The notes below the pieces were generated by a model. That model was not told the origin of the DNA. It made no database searches and worked only from the letters and a program-made list of their open reading frames with translations. A program made the position numbers and the translations under genes. Shown here in pieces: positions 51,669 to 63,843 of a stretch of 64,000 bases of DNA. Source of the DNA: Siphonodentalium dalli (lineage: Eukaryota; Mollusca; Scaphopoda; Gadilida; Siphonodentaliidae); NCBI GenBank assembly GCA_032622095.1, contig CP136066.1, positions 128,431,917-128,495,916 of the forward strand, read 5' to 3'. Each line of letters opens with the position of its first letter. The first letter of the stretch is position 1.

Positions 51669-52548
51669 AAAGCGATAGCCCGCTTTTTCGCGGAATAATT
51701 GTAACACCCTACATTTTTTCAGAATTGCCCATGAATGAAAAAAATGTGTTCAAAAATAATATCACTTCTGTGGTTCTTTATTTATCACACACAATTTAAC
51801 CCCACTCTCTGTAACACATTATTCATCAAAAAAGCACATTTTTCCACCACAAGTCATATTCAGGCCCCATTTTCACACAGTTTTTGGGGTCTGGTGTTGC
51901 AAACTTGGATCGGCTATGGAAGACTGTACAAGATCCTTTCCATGAGAGAACTTCTGGTGATGTGAGGTCATTGAGTCCAGATCTGATCAGCTGAGCATCA
52001 AGCACATGACTTTATCAGCACATGGAAGACTAAAATATGACATTTTCAGGTCTGCAAGGGTGATCCAAGATAACTGCATGTGGGTGTATATTGAATTAGT
52101 TGAACAAAGATATGCTCTCTTTGAAATGCTGAAGCATTTTCTTAAATGTGTCCAAGTTTTAGTGCTATTAACCTTCAAATGGCCATACCCACCAGTGAAA
52201 ATGAGACACTTTTATTATATATATCTGTATATCACTGGCTATAAAATCCAAAATACTTGTTAGATTAGCTTCTTATAACAATTGGTATGTGTGTCATTGA
52301 CATGCTCATGTAATGGGTAATTTGCATTATCATGTGACAATTACCACCTTGAAATTTTTTGAAAATACCTTGAAAAATCATACCATTTTTTTGGCCGATG
52401 GAAGTGAAAGAAGACATCAGCAGCAAGAATAGCCACACCATGCATGGGAGATTCATTGGACTGAAAGACCAGGCTGTGAAAAATGCATTAAAATACTTTA
52501 AAGTGACTCCCAGGAATCAAAAATGCCAAAAAGTTCATTTTTCCCTTT
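51669..52548 (+). repeat. satellite block 21: unit 47 (880 bp)
   Basis: A 20-bp deletion near 52378 lies exactly between two TGAAAAAT repeats of the normal unit, as expected from slippage or recombination between short direct repeats. It creates a spurious reverse-strand open frame. Confidence 0.95.
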
Positions 52549-52549
52549 A

Positions 52550-53000
52550 GGTTACACTGGTGTAAATGTTTTCCATAGGCCTCAGTGCTAACGTTTTAGC
52601 GTATGCTGTTGGCTATATGAACCATGGGTCCAATTTTTTTTTTTAATCTGAAAAATTGACATTTCTGGAAACTTTTTACACAAAAAAATCATATCTGTCT
52701 AGCAGGGAATTCGCCTTTAAATCTTGTGTTTTCGTAACTAGTGTCAGATCCGCATAAAAAAATACTGTCATATTTTAGACCACACCAACAAATTCAAACT
52801 TCACTACAAAGGGTTAATTCCTGTGCCAATGGCTATCTTACCTATGGGAAATCATAGGGAAGAGGTGTGATGATTTTTTTATGCAAAAAGCACACAAGGC
52901 TATTGACCAATCAGGGCCCAGTGTCTATTTTATTCTCTCTTATATATTCCTCCCGCATCCGCTAGAGGTCTCTCCGAACCTTATTTACACCAGTGTAACC
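52550..53000. mobile_element. insert copy 21 (CTGG class)
   Basis: 451 bp; T at 52666 and T at 52940, the latter just before the TATA-like box. Confidence 0.85.
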
Positions 53001-53005
53001 TTTAT

Positions 53006-53905
53006 AAAGCGATAGCCCGCTTTTTCGCGGAATAATTGTAACACCCTACATTTTTTCAGAATTGCCCATGAATGAAAAAAATGTGTTCAAAAATAATATC
53101 ACTTCTGTGGTTCTTTATTTATCACACACAATATAACCCCACTCTCTGTAACACATTATTCATCAAAAAAGCACATTTTTCCACCACAAGTCATATTCAG
53201 GCCCCATTTTCACACAGTTTTTGGGGTCTGGTGTTGCAAACTTGGATCGGCTATGGAAGACTGTACAAGATCCTTTCCATGAGAGAACTTCTGGTGATGT
53301 GAGGTCATTGAGTCCAGATCTGATCAGCTGAGCATCAAGCACATGACTTTATCAGCACATGGAAGACTAAAATATGACATTTTCAGGTCTGCAAGGGTGA
53401 TCCAAGATAACTGCATGTGGGTGTATATTGAATTAGTTGAACAAAGATATGCTCTCTTTGAAATGCTGAAGCATTTTCTTAAATGTGTCCAAGTTTTAGT
53501 GCTATTAACCTTCAAATGGCCATACCCACCAGTGAAAATGAGACACTTTTATTATATATATCTGTATATCACTGGCTATAAAATCCAAAATACTTGTTAG
53601 ATTAGCTTCTTATAACAATTGGTATGTGTGTCATTGACATGCTCATGTAATGGGTAATTTGCATTATCATGTGACAATTACCACCTTGAAATTTTTTGAA
53701 AATACCTTGAAAAATTGGCATTTTTTATGAAAAATCATACCATTTTTTTGGCCGATGGAAGTGAAAGAAGACATCAGCAGCAAGAATAGCCACACCATGC
53801 ATGGGAGATTCATTGGACTGAAAGACCAGGCTGTGAAAAATGCATTAAAATACTTTAAAGTGACTCCCAGGAATCAAAAATGCCAAAAAGTTCATTTTTC
53901 CCTTT
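53006..53905 (+). repeat. satellite block 22: unit 48 (900 bp)
   Basis: Private A at 53133, absent from its duplicate (unit 52). Confidence 0.95.
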
Positions 53906-53906
53906 A

Positions 53907-54358
53907 GGTTACACTGGTGTAAATGTTTTCCATAGGCCTCAGTGCTAACGTTTTAGCGTATGCTGTTGGCTATATGAACCATGGGTCCAATTTTTTTTTT
54001 TTAATCTGAAAAATTGACATTTCTGGAAACTTTTTACACAAAAAAATCATATCTGTCTAGCAGGGAATTCGCCTTTAAATCTTGTGTTTTCGTAACTAGT
54101 GTCAGATCCGCATAAAAAAATACTGTCATATTTTAGACCACACCAACAAATTCAAACTTCACTACAAAGGGTTAATTCCTGTGCCAATGGCTATCTTACC
54201 TATGGGAAATCATAGGGAAGAGGTGTGATGATTTTTTTATGCAAAAAGCACACAAGGCTATTGACCAATCAGGGCCCAGTGTCTATTTTATTCTCTCCTA
54301 TATATTCCTCCCGCATCCGCTAGAGGTCTCTCCGAACCTTATTTACACCAGTGTAACC
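53907..54358. mobile_element. insert copy 22 (CTGG class, 452 bp)
   Basis: One extra T in the poly-T tract; marker T at 54024. Ends intact. Confidence 0.85.
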
Positions 54359-54363
54359 TTTAT

Positions 54364-55263
54364 AAAGCGATAGCCCGCTTTTTCGCGGAATAATTGTAAC
54401 ACCCTACATTTTTTCAGAATTGCCCATGAATGAAAAAAATGTGTTCAAAAATAATATCACTTCTGTGGTTCTTTATTTATCACACACAATTTAACCCCAC
54501 TCTCTGTAACACATTATTCATCAAAAAAGCACATTTTTCCACCACAAGTCATATTCAGGCCCCATTTTCACACAGTTTTTGGGGTCTGGTGTTGCAAACT
54601 TGGATCGGCTATGGAAGACTGTACAAGATCCTTTCCATGAGAGAACTTCTGGTGATGTGAGGTCATTGAGTCCAGATCTGATCAGCTGAGCATCAAGCAC
54701 ATGACTTTATCAGCACATGGAAGACTAAAATATGACATTTTCAGGTCTGCAAGGGTGATCCAAGATAACTGCATGTGGGTGTATATTGAATTAGTTGAAC
54801 AAAGATATGCTCTCTTTGAAATGCTGAAGCATTTTCTTAAATGTGTCCAAGTTTTAGTGCTATTAACCTTCAAATGGCCATACCCACCAGTGAAAATGAG
54901 ACACTTTTATTATATATATCTGTATATCACTGGCTATAAAATCCAAAATACTTGTTAGATTAGCTTCTTATAACAATTGGTATGTGTGTCATTGACATGC
55001 TCATGTAATGGGTAATTTGCATTATCATGTGACAATTACCACCTTGAAATTTTTTGAAAATACCTTTAAAAATTGGCATTTTTTATGAAAAATCATACCA
55101 TTTTTTTGGCCGATGGAAGAGAAAGAAGACATCAGCAGCAAGAATAGCCACACCATGCATGGGAGATTCATTGGACTGAAAGACCAGGCTGTGAAAAATG
55201 CATTAAAATACTTTAAAGTGACTCCCAGGAATCAAAAATGCCAAAAAGTTCATTTTTCCCTTT
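54364..55263 (+). repeat. satellite block 23: unit 49 (900 bp)
   Basis: T at 55067 and A at 55120, seen otherwise only in unit 53. Confidence 0.95.
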
Positions 55264-55264
55264 A

Positions 55265-55715
55265 GGTTACACTGGTGTAAATGTTTTCCATAGGCCTCAG
55301 TGCTAACGTTTTAGCGTATGCTGTTGGCTATATGAACCATGGGTCCAATTTTTTTTTTTAATCTGAAAAATTGACATTTCGGGAAACTTTTTACACAAAA
55401 AAATCATATCTGTCTAGCAGGGAATTCGCCTTTAAATCTTGTGTTTTCGTAACTAGTGTCAGATCCGCATAAAAAAATACTGTCATATTTTAGACCACAC
55501 CAACAAATTCAAACTTCACTACAAAGGGTTAATTCCTGTGCCAATGGCTATCTTACCTATGGGAAATCATAGGGAAGAGGTGTGATGATTTTTTTATGCA
55601 AAAAGCACACAAGGCTATTGACCAATCAGGGCCCAGTGTCTATTTTATTCTCTCCTATATATTCCTCCCGCATCCGCTAGAGGTCTCTCCGAACCTTATT
55701 TACACCAGTGTAACC
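55265..55715. mobile_element. insert copy 23 (CGGG class)
   Basis: 451 bp with intact ends; duplicate is copy 27. Confidence 0.85.
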
Positions 55716-55720
55716 TTTAT

Positions 55721-56620
55721 AAAGCGATAGCCCGCTTTTACGCGGAATAATTGTAACACCCTACATTTTTTCAGAATTGCCCATGAATGAAAAAAATGTG
55801 TTCAAAAATAATATCACTTCTGTGGTTCTTTATTTATCACACACAATTTAACCCCACTCTCTGTAACACATTATTCATCAAAAAAGCACATTTTTCCACC
55901 ACAAGTCATATTCAGGCCCCATTTTCACACAGTTTTTGGGGTCTGGTGTTGCAAACTTGGATCGGCTATGGAAGACTGTACAAGATCCTTTCCATGAGAG
56001 AACTTCTGGTGATGTGAGGTCATTGAGTCCAGATCTGATCAGCTGAGCATCAAGCACATGACTTTATCAGCACATGGAAGACTAAAATATGACATTTTCA
56101 GGTCTGCAAGGGTGATCCAAGATAACTGCATGTGGGTGTATATTGAATTAGTTGAACAAAGATATGCTCTCTTTGAAATGCTGAAGCATTTTCTTAAATG
56201 TGTCCAAGTTTTAGTGCTATTAACCTTCAAATGGCCATACCCACCAGTGAAAATGAGACACTTTTATTATATATATCTGTATATCACTGGCTATAAAATC
56301 CAAAATACTTGTTAGATTAGCTTCTTATAACAATTGGTATGTGTGTCATTGACATGCTCATGTAATGGGTAATTTGCATTATCATGTGACAATTACCACC
56401 TTGAAATTTTTTGAAAATACCTTGAAAAATTGGCATTTTTTATGAAAAATCATACCATTTTTTTGGCCGATGGAAGTGAAAGAAGACATCAGCAGCAAGA
56501 ATAGCCACACCATGCATGGGAGATTCATTGGACTGAAAGACCAGGCTGTGAAAAATGCATTAAAATACTTTAAAGTGACTCCCAGGAATCAAAAATGCCA
56601 AAAAGTTCATTTTTCCCTTT
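55721..56620 (+). repeat. satellite block 24: unit 50 (900 bp)
   Basis: A at 55740 beside the hairpin, shared only with unit 54 (61149). Confidence 0.95.
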
Positions 56621-56621
56621 A

Positions 56622-57072
56622 GGTTACACTGGTGTAAATGTTTTCCATAGGCCTCAGTGCTAACGTTTTAGCGTATGCTGTTGGCTATATGAACCATGGG
56701 TCCAATTTTTTTTTTTAATCTGAAAAATTGACATTTCTGGAAACTTTTTACACAAAAAAATCATATCTGTCTAGCAGGGAATTCGCCTTTAAATCTTGTG
56801 TTTTCGTAACTAGTGTCAGATCCGCATAAAAAAATACTGTCATATTTTAGACCACACCAACAAATTCAAACTTCACTACAAAGGGTTAATTCCTGTGCCA
56901 ATGGCTATCTTACCTATGGGAAATCATAGGGAAGAGGTGTGATGATTTTTTTATGCAAAAAGCACACAAGGCTATTGACCAATCAGGGCCCAGTGTCTAT
57001 TTTATTCTCTCCTATATATTCCTCCCGCATCCGCTAGAGGTCTCTCCGAACCTTATTTACACCAGTGTAACC
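56622..57072. mobile_element. insert copy 24 (CTGG class)
   Basis: 451 bp with intact ends; marker T at 56738; duplicate is copy 28. Confidence 0.85.
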
Positions 57073-57077
57073 TTTAT

Positions 57078-57957
57078 AAAGCGATAGCCCGCTTTTTCGC
57101 GGAATAATTGTAACACCCTACATTTTTTCAGAATTGCCCATGAATGAAAAAAATGTGTTCAAAAATAATATCACTTCTGTGGTTCTTTATTTATCACACA
57201 CAATTTAACCCCACTCTCTGTAACACATTATTCATCAAAAAAGCACATTTTTCCACCACAAGTCATATTCAGGCCCCATTTTCACACAGTTTTTGGGGTC
57301 TGGTGTTGCAAACTTGGATCGGCTATGGAAGACTGTACAAGATCCTTTCCATGAGAGAACTTCTGGTGATGTGAGGTCATTGAGTCCAGATCTGATCAGC
57401 TGAGCATCAAGCACATGACTTTATCAGCACATGGAAGACTAAAATATGACATTTTCAGGTCTGCAAGGGTGATCCAAGATAACTGCATGTGGGTGTATAT
57501 TGAATTAGTTGAACAAAGATATGCTCTCTTTGAAATGCTGAAGCATTTTCTTAAATGTGTCCAAGTTTTAGTGCTATTAACCTTCAAATGGCCATACCCA
57601 CCAGTGAAAATGAGACACTTTTATTATATATATCTGTATATCACTGGCTATAAAATCCAAAATACTTGTTAGATTAGCTTCTTATAACAATTGGTATGTG
57701 TGTCATTGACATGCTCATGTAATGGGTAATTTGCATTATCATGTGACAATTACCACCTTGAAATTTTTTGAAAATACCTTGAAAAATCATACCATTTTTT
57801 TGGCCGATGGAAGTGAAAGAAGACATCAGCAGCAAGAATAGCCACACCATGCATGGGAGATTCATTGGACTGAAAGACCAGGCTGTGAAAAATGCATTAA
57901 AATACTTTAAAGTGACTCCCAGGAATCAAAAATGCCAAAAAGTTCATTTTTCCCTTT
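57078..57957 (+). repeat. satellite block 25: unit 51 (880 bp)
   Basis: The same 20-bp deletion as unit 47, near 57787. Confidence 0.95.
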
Positions 57958-57958
57958 A

Positions 57959-58409
57959 GGTTACACTGGTGTAAATGTTTTCCATAGGCCTCAGTGCTAA
58001 CGTTTTAGCGTATGCTGTTGGCTATATGAACCATGGGTCCAATTTTTTTTTTTAATCTGAAAAATTGACATTTCTGGAAACTTTTTACACAAAAAAATCA
58101 TATCTGTCTAGCAGGGAATTCGCCTTTAAATCTTGTGTTTTCGTAACTAGTGTCAGATCCGCATAAAAAAATACTGTCATATTTTAGACCACACCAACAA
58201 ATTCAAACTTCACTACAAAGGGTTAATTCCTGTGCCAATGGCTATCTTACCTATGGGAAATCATAGGGAAGAGGTGTGATGATTTTTTTATGCAAAAAGC
58301 ACACAAGGCTATTGACCAATCAGGGCCCAGTGTCTATTTTATTCTCTCTTATATATTCCTCCCGCATCCGCTAGAGGTCTCTCCGAACCTTATTTACACC
58401 AGTGTAACC
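57959..58409. mobile_element. insert copy 25 (CTGG class)
   Basis: 451 bp; T58075 and T58349 match copy 21. Confidence 0.85.
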
Positions 58410-58414
58410 TTTAT

Positions 58415-59314
58415 AAAGCGATAGCCCGCTTTTTCGCGGAATAATTGTAACACCCTACATTTTTTCAGAATTGCCCATGAATGAAAAAAATGTGTTCAAA
58501 AATAATATCACTTCTGTGGTTCTTTATTTATCACACACAATTTAACCCCACTCTCTGTAACACATTATTCATCAAAAAAGCACATTTTTCCACCACAAGT
58601 CATATTCAGGCCCCATTTTCACACAGTTTTTGGGGTCTGGTGTTGCAAACTTGGATCGGCTATGGAAGACTGTACAAGATCCTTTCCATGAGAGAACTTC
58701 TGGTGATGTGAGGTCATTGAGTCCAGATCTGATCAGCTGAGCATCAAGCACATGACTTTATCAGCACATGGAAGACTAAAATATGACATTTTCAGGTCTG
58801 CAAGGGTGATCCAAGATAACTGCATGTGGGTGTATATTGAATTAGTTGAACAAAGATATGCTCTCTTTGAAATGCTGAAGCATTTTCTTAAATGTGTCCA
58901 AGTTTTAGTGCTATTAACCTTCAAATGGCCATACCCACCAGTGAAAATGAGACACTTTTATTATATATATCTGTATATCACTGGCTATAAAATCCAAAAT
59001 ACTTGTTAGATTAGCTTCTTATAACAATTGGTATGTGTGTCATTGACATGCTCATGTAATGGGTAATTTGCATTATCATGTGACAATTACCACCTTGAAA
59101 TTTTTTGAAAATACCTTGAAAAATTGGCATTTTTTATGAAAAATCATACCATTTTTTTGGCCGATGGAAGTGAAAGAAGACATCAGCAGCAAGAATAGCC
59201 ACACCATGCATGGGAGATTCATTGGACTGAAAGACCAGGCTGTGAAAAATGCATTAAAATACTTTAAAGTGACTCCCAGGAATCAAAAATGCCAAAAAGT
59301 TCATTTTTCCCTTT
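58415..59314 (+). repeat. satellite block 26: unit 52 (900 bp)
   Basis: Consensus-like duplicate of unit 48. Confidence 0.95.
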
Positions 59315-59315
59315 A

Positions 59316-59767
59316 GGTTACACTGGTGTAAATGTTTTCCATAGGCCTCAGTGCTAACGTTTTAGCGTATGCTGTTGGCTATATGAACCATGGGTCCAAT
59401 TTTTTTTTTTTAATCTGAAAAATTGACATTTCTGGAAACTTTTTACACAAAAAAATCATATCTGTCTAGCAGGGAATTCGCCTTTAAATCTTGTGTTTTC
59501 GTAACTAGTGTCAGATCCGCATAAAAAAATACTGTCATATTTTAGACCACACCAACAAATTCAAACTTCACTACAAAGGGTTAATTCCTGTGCCAATGGC
59601 TATCTTACCTATGGGAAATCATAGGGAAGAGGTGTGATGATTTTTTTATGCAAAAAGCACACAAGGCTATTGACCAATCAGGGCCCAGTGTCTATTTTAT
59701 TCTCTCCTATATATTCCTCCCGCATCCGCTAGAGGTCTCTCCGAACCTTATTTACACCAGTGTAACC
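59316..59767. mobile_element. insert copy 26 (CTGG class, 452 bp)
   Basis: Shares the extra T with copy 22; marker T at 59433. Confidence 0.85.
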
Positions 59768-59772
59768 TTTAT

Positions 59773-60672
59773 AAAGCGATAGCCCGCTTTTTCGCGGAAT
59801 AATTGTAACACCCTACATTTTTTCAGAATTGCCCATGAATGAAAAAAATGTGTTCAAAAATAATATCACTTCTGTGGTTCTTTATTTATCACACACAATT
59901 TAACCCCACTCTCTGTAACACATTATTCATCAAAAAAGCACATTTTTCCACCACAAGTCATATTCAGGCCCCATTTTCACACAGTTTTTGGGGTCTGGTG
60001 TTGCAAACTTGGATCGGCTATGGAAGACTGTACAAGATCCTTTCCATGAGAGAACTTCTGGTGATGTGAGGTCATTGAGTCCAGATCTGATCAGCTGAGC
60101 ATCAAGCACATGACTTTATCAGCACATGGAAGACTAAAATATGACATTTTCAGGTCTGCAAGGGTGATCCAAGATAACTGCATGTGGGTGTATATTGAAT
60201 TAGTTGAACAAAGATATGCTCTCTTTGAAATGCTGAAGCATTTTCTTAAATGTGTCCAAGTTTTAGTGCTATTAACCTTCAAATGGCCATACCCACCAGT
60301 GAAAATGAGACACTTTTATTATATATATCTGTATATCACTGGCTATAAAATCCAAAATACTTGTTAGATTAGCTTCTTATAACAATTGGTATGTGTGTCA
60401 TTGACATGCTCATGTAATGGGTAATTTGCATTATCATGTGACAATTACCACCTTGAAATTTTTTGAAAATACCTTTAAAAATTGGCATTTTTTATGAAAA
60501 ATCATACCATTTTTTTGGCCGATGGAAGAGAAAGAAGACATCAGCAGCAAGAATAGCCACACCATGCATGGGAGATTCATTGGACTGAAAGACCAGGCTG
60601 TGAAAAATGCATTAAAATACTTTAAAGTGACTCCCAGGAATCAAAAATGCCAAAAAGTTCATTTTTCCCTTT
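59773..60672 (+). repeat. satellite block 27: unit 53 (900 bp)
   Basis: T60476 and A60529 match unit 49. Confidence 0.95.
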
Positions 60673-60673
60673 A

Positions 60674-61124
60674 GGTTACACTGGTGTAAATGTTTTCCAT
60701 AGGCCTCAGTGCTAACGTTTTAGCGTATGCTGTTGGCTATATGAACCATGGGTCCAATTTTTTTTTTTAATCTGAAAAATTGACATTTCGGGAAACTTTT
60801 TACACAAAAAAATCATATCTGTCTAGCAGGGAATTCGCCTTTAAATCTTGTGTTTTCGTAACTAGTGTCAGATCCGCATAAAAAAATACTGTCATATTTT
60901 AGACCACACCAACAAATTCAAACTTCACTACAAAGGGTTAATTCCTGTGCCAATGGCTATCTTACCTATGGGAAATCATAGGGAAGAGGTGTGATGATTT
61001 TTTTATGCAAAAAGCACACAAGGCTATTGACCAATCAGGGCCCAGTGTCTATTTTATTCTCTCCTATATATTCCTCCCGCATCCGCTAGAGGTCTCTCCG
61101 AACCTTATTTACACCAGTGTAACC
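60674..61124. mobile_element. insert copy 27 (CGGG class)
   Basis: 451 bp with intact ends; duplicate of copy 23. Confidence 0.85.
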
Positions 61125-61129
61125 TTTAT

Positions 61130-62029
61130 AAAGCGATAGCCCGCTTTTACGCGGAATAATTGTAACACCCTACATTTTTTCAGAATTGCCCATGAATGAA
61201 AAAAATGTGTTCAAAAATAATATCACTTCTGTGGTTCTTTATTTATCACACACAATTTAACCCCACTCTCTGTAACACATTATTCATCAAAAAAGCACAT
61301 TTTTCCACCACAAGTCATATTCAGGCCCCATTTTCACACAGTTTTTGGGGTCTGGTGTTGCAAACTTGGATCGGCTATGGAAGACTGTACAAGATCCTTT
61401 CCATGAGAGAACTTCTGGTGATGTGAGGTCATTGAGTCCAGATCTGATCAGCTGAGCATCAAGCACATGACTTTATCAGCACATGGAAGACTAAAATATG
61501 ACATTTTCAGGTCTGCAAGGGTGATCCAAGATAACTGCATGTGGGTGTATATTGAATTAGTTGAACAAAGATATGCTCTCTTTGAAATGCTGAAGCATTT
61601 TCTTAAATGTGTCCAAGTTTTAGTGCTATTAACCTTCAAATGGCCATACCCACCAGTGAAAATGAGACACTTTTATTATATATATCTGTATATCACTGGC
61701 TATAAAATCCAAAATACTTGTTAGATTAGCTTCTTATAACAATTGGTATGTGTGTCATTGACATGCTCATGTAATGGGTAATTTGCATTATCATGTGACA
61801 ATTACCACCTTGAAATTTTTTGAAAATACCTTGAAAAATTGGCATTTTTTATGAAAAATCATACCATTTTTTTGGCCGATGGAAGTGAAAGAAGACATCA
61901 GCAGCAAGAATAGCCACACCATGCATGGGAGATTCATTGGACTGAAAGACCAGGCTGTGAAAAATGCATTAAAATACTTTAAAGTGACTCCCAGGAATCA
62001 AAAATGCCAAAAAGTTCATTTTTCCCTTT
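61130..62029 (+). repeat. satellite block 28: unit 54 (900 bp)
   Basis: A61149 matches unit 50. Confidence 0.95.
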
Positions 62030-62030
62030 A

Positions 62031-62481
62031 GGTTACACTGGTGTAAATGTTTTCCATAGGCCTCAGTGCTAACGTTTTAGCGTATGCTGTTGGCTATATG
62101 AACCATGGGTCCAATTTTTTTTTTTAATCTGAAAAATTGACATTTCTGGAAACTTTTTACACAAAAAAATCATATCTGTCTAGCAGGGAATTCGCCTTTA
62201 AATCTTGTGTTTTCGTAACTAGTGTCAGATCCGCATAAAAAAATACTGTCATATTTTAGACCACACCAACAAATTCAAACTTCACTACAAAGGGTTAATT
62301 CCTGTGCCAATGGCTATCTTACCTATGGGAAATCATAGGGAAGAGGTGTGATGATTTTTTTATGCAAAAAGCACACAAGGCTATTGACCAATCAGGGCCC
62401 AGTGTCTATTTTATTCTCTCCTATATATTCCTCCCGCATCCGCTAGAGGTCTCTCCGAACCTTATTTACACCAGTGTAACC
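62031..62481. mobile_element. insert copy 28 (CTGG class)
   Basis: 451 bp with intact ends; marker T at 62147. Confidence 0.85.
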
Positions 62482-62486
62482 TTTAT

Positions 62487-63386
62487 AAAGCGATAGCCCG
62501 CTTTTTCGCGGAATAATTGTAACACCCTACATTTTTTCAGAATTGCCCATGAATGAAAAAAATGTGTTCAAAAATAATATCACTTCTGTGGTTCTTTATT
62601 TATCACACACAATTTAACCCCACTCTCTGTAACACATTATTCATCAAAAAAGCACATTTTTCCACCACAAGTCATATTCAGGCCCCATTTTCACACAGTT
62701 TTTGGGGTCTGGTGTTGAAAACTTGGATCGGCTATGGAAGACTGTACAAGATCCTTTCCATGAGAGAACTTCTGGTGATGTGAGGTCATTGAGTCCAGAT
62801 CTGATCAGCTGAGCATCAAGCACATGACTTTATCAGCACATGGAAGACTAAAATATGACATTTTCAGGTCTGCAAGGGTGATCCAAGATAACTGCATGTG
62901 GGTGTATATTGAATTAGTTGAACAAAGATATGCTCTCTTTGAAATGCTGAAGCATTTTCTTAAATGTGTCCAAGTTTTAGTGCTATTAACCTTCAAATGG
63001 CCATACCCACCAGTGAAAATGAGACACTTTTATTATATATATCTGTATATCACTGGCTATAAAATCCAAAATACTTGTTAGATTAGCTTCTTATAACAAT
63101 TGGTATGTGTGTCATTGACATGCTCATGTAATGGGTAATTTGCATTATCATGTGACAATTACCACCTTGAAATTTTTTGAAAATACCTTGAAAAATTGGC
63201 ATTTTTTATGAAAAATCATACCATTTTTTTGGCCGATGGAAGTGAAAGAAGACATCAGCAGCAAGAATAGCCACACCATGCATGGGAGATTCATTGGACT
63301 GAAAGACCAGGCTGTGAAAAATGCATTAAAATACTTTAAAGTGACTCCCAGGAATCAAAAATGCCAAAAAGTTCATTTTTCCCTTT
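62487..63386 (+). repeat. satellite block 29: unit 55 (900 bp)
   Basis: Private A at 62718. Lacks the 20-bp deletion, so the 5,409-bp pattern stops here. Confidence 0.95.
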
Positions 63387-63387
63387 A

Positions 63388-63838
63388 GGTTACACTGGTG
63401 TAAATGTTTTCCATAGGCCTCAGTGCTAACGTTTTAGCGTATGCTGTTGGCTATATGAACCATGGGTCCAATTTTTTTTTTTAATCTGAAAAATTGACAT
63501 TTCGGGAAACTTTTTACACAAAAAAATCATATCTGTCTAGCAGGGAATTCGCCTTTAAATCTTGTGTTTTCGTAACTAGTGTCAGATCCGCATAAAAAAA
63601 TACTGTCATATTTTAGACCACACCAACAAATTCAAACTTCACTACAAAGGGTTAATTCCTGTGCCAATGGCTATCTTACCTATGGGAAATCATAGGGAAG
63701 AGGTGTGATGATTTTTTTATGCAAAAAGCACACAAGGCTATTGACCAATCAGGGCCCAGTGTCTATTTTATTCTCTCCTATATATTCCTCCCGCATCCGC
63801 TAGAGGTCTCTCCGAACCTTATTTACACCAGTGTAACC
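63388..63838. mobile_element. insert copy 29 (CGGG class)
   Basis: 451 bp with intact ends and no private change seen. Confidence 0.85.
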
Positions 63839-63843
63839 TTTAT

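Larger units (their letters stand above)
51669..57077 (+). repeat. higher-order repeat, copy A: four composite units, 5,409 bp
   Basis: Composite units of 1337, 1358, 1357 and 1357 bp. Diagnostic markers are a 20-bp deletion, T at 52940, an extra T in the poly-T run of insert 22, T at 55067, A at 55120, A at 55740 and the insert class order CTGG, CTGG, CGGG, CTGG. All of them recur exactly 5,409 bp downstream. The only difference I noticed is A at 53133, private to this copy. Confidence 0.9.
57078..62486 (+). repeat. higher-order repeat, copy B: tandem duplicate of the 5,409-bp block
   Basis: Same unit lengths and markers as copy A: the 20-bp deletion, T58349, T60476, A60529, A61149 and class markers at 58075, 59433 and 62147. 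The block does not continue as a third copy, because unit 55 lacks the 20-bp deletion and is followed by a CGGG insert. Confidence 0.9.

Noticed and set aside
52265-52456. 63-codon reverse-strand frame unique to units 47 and 51
   Set aside because: It exists only because the 20-bp deletion removes a frame interruption; duplicated at 57674-57865 by the 5,409-bp block.
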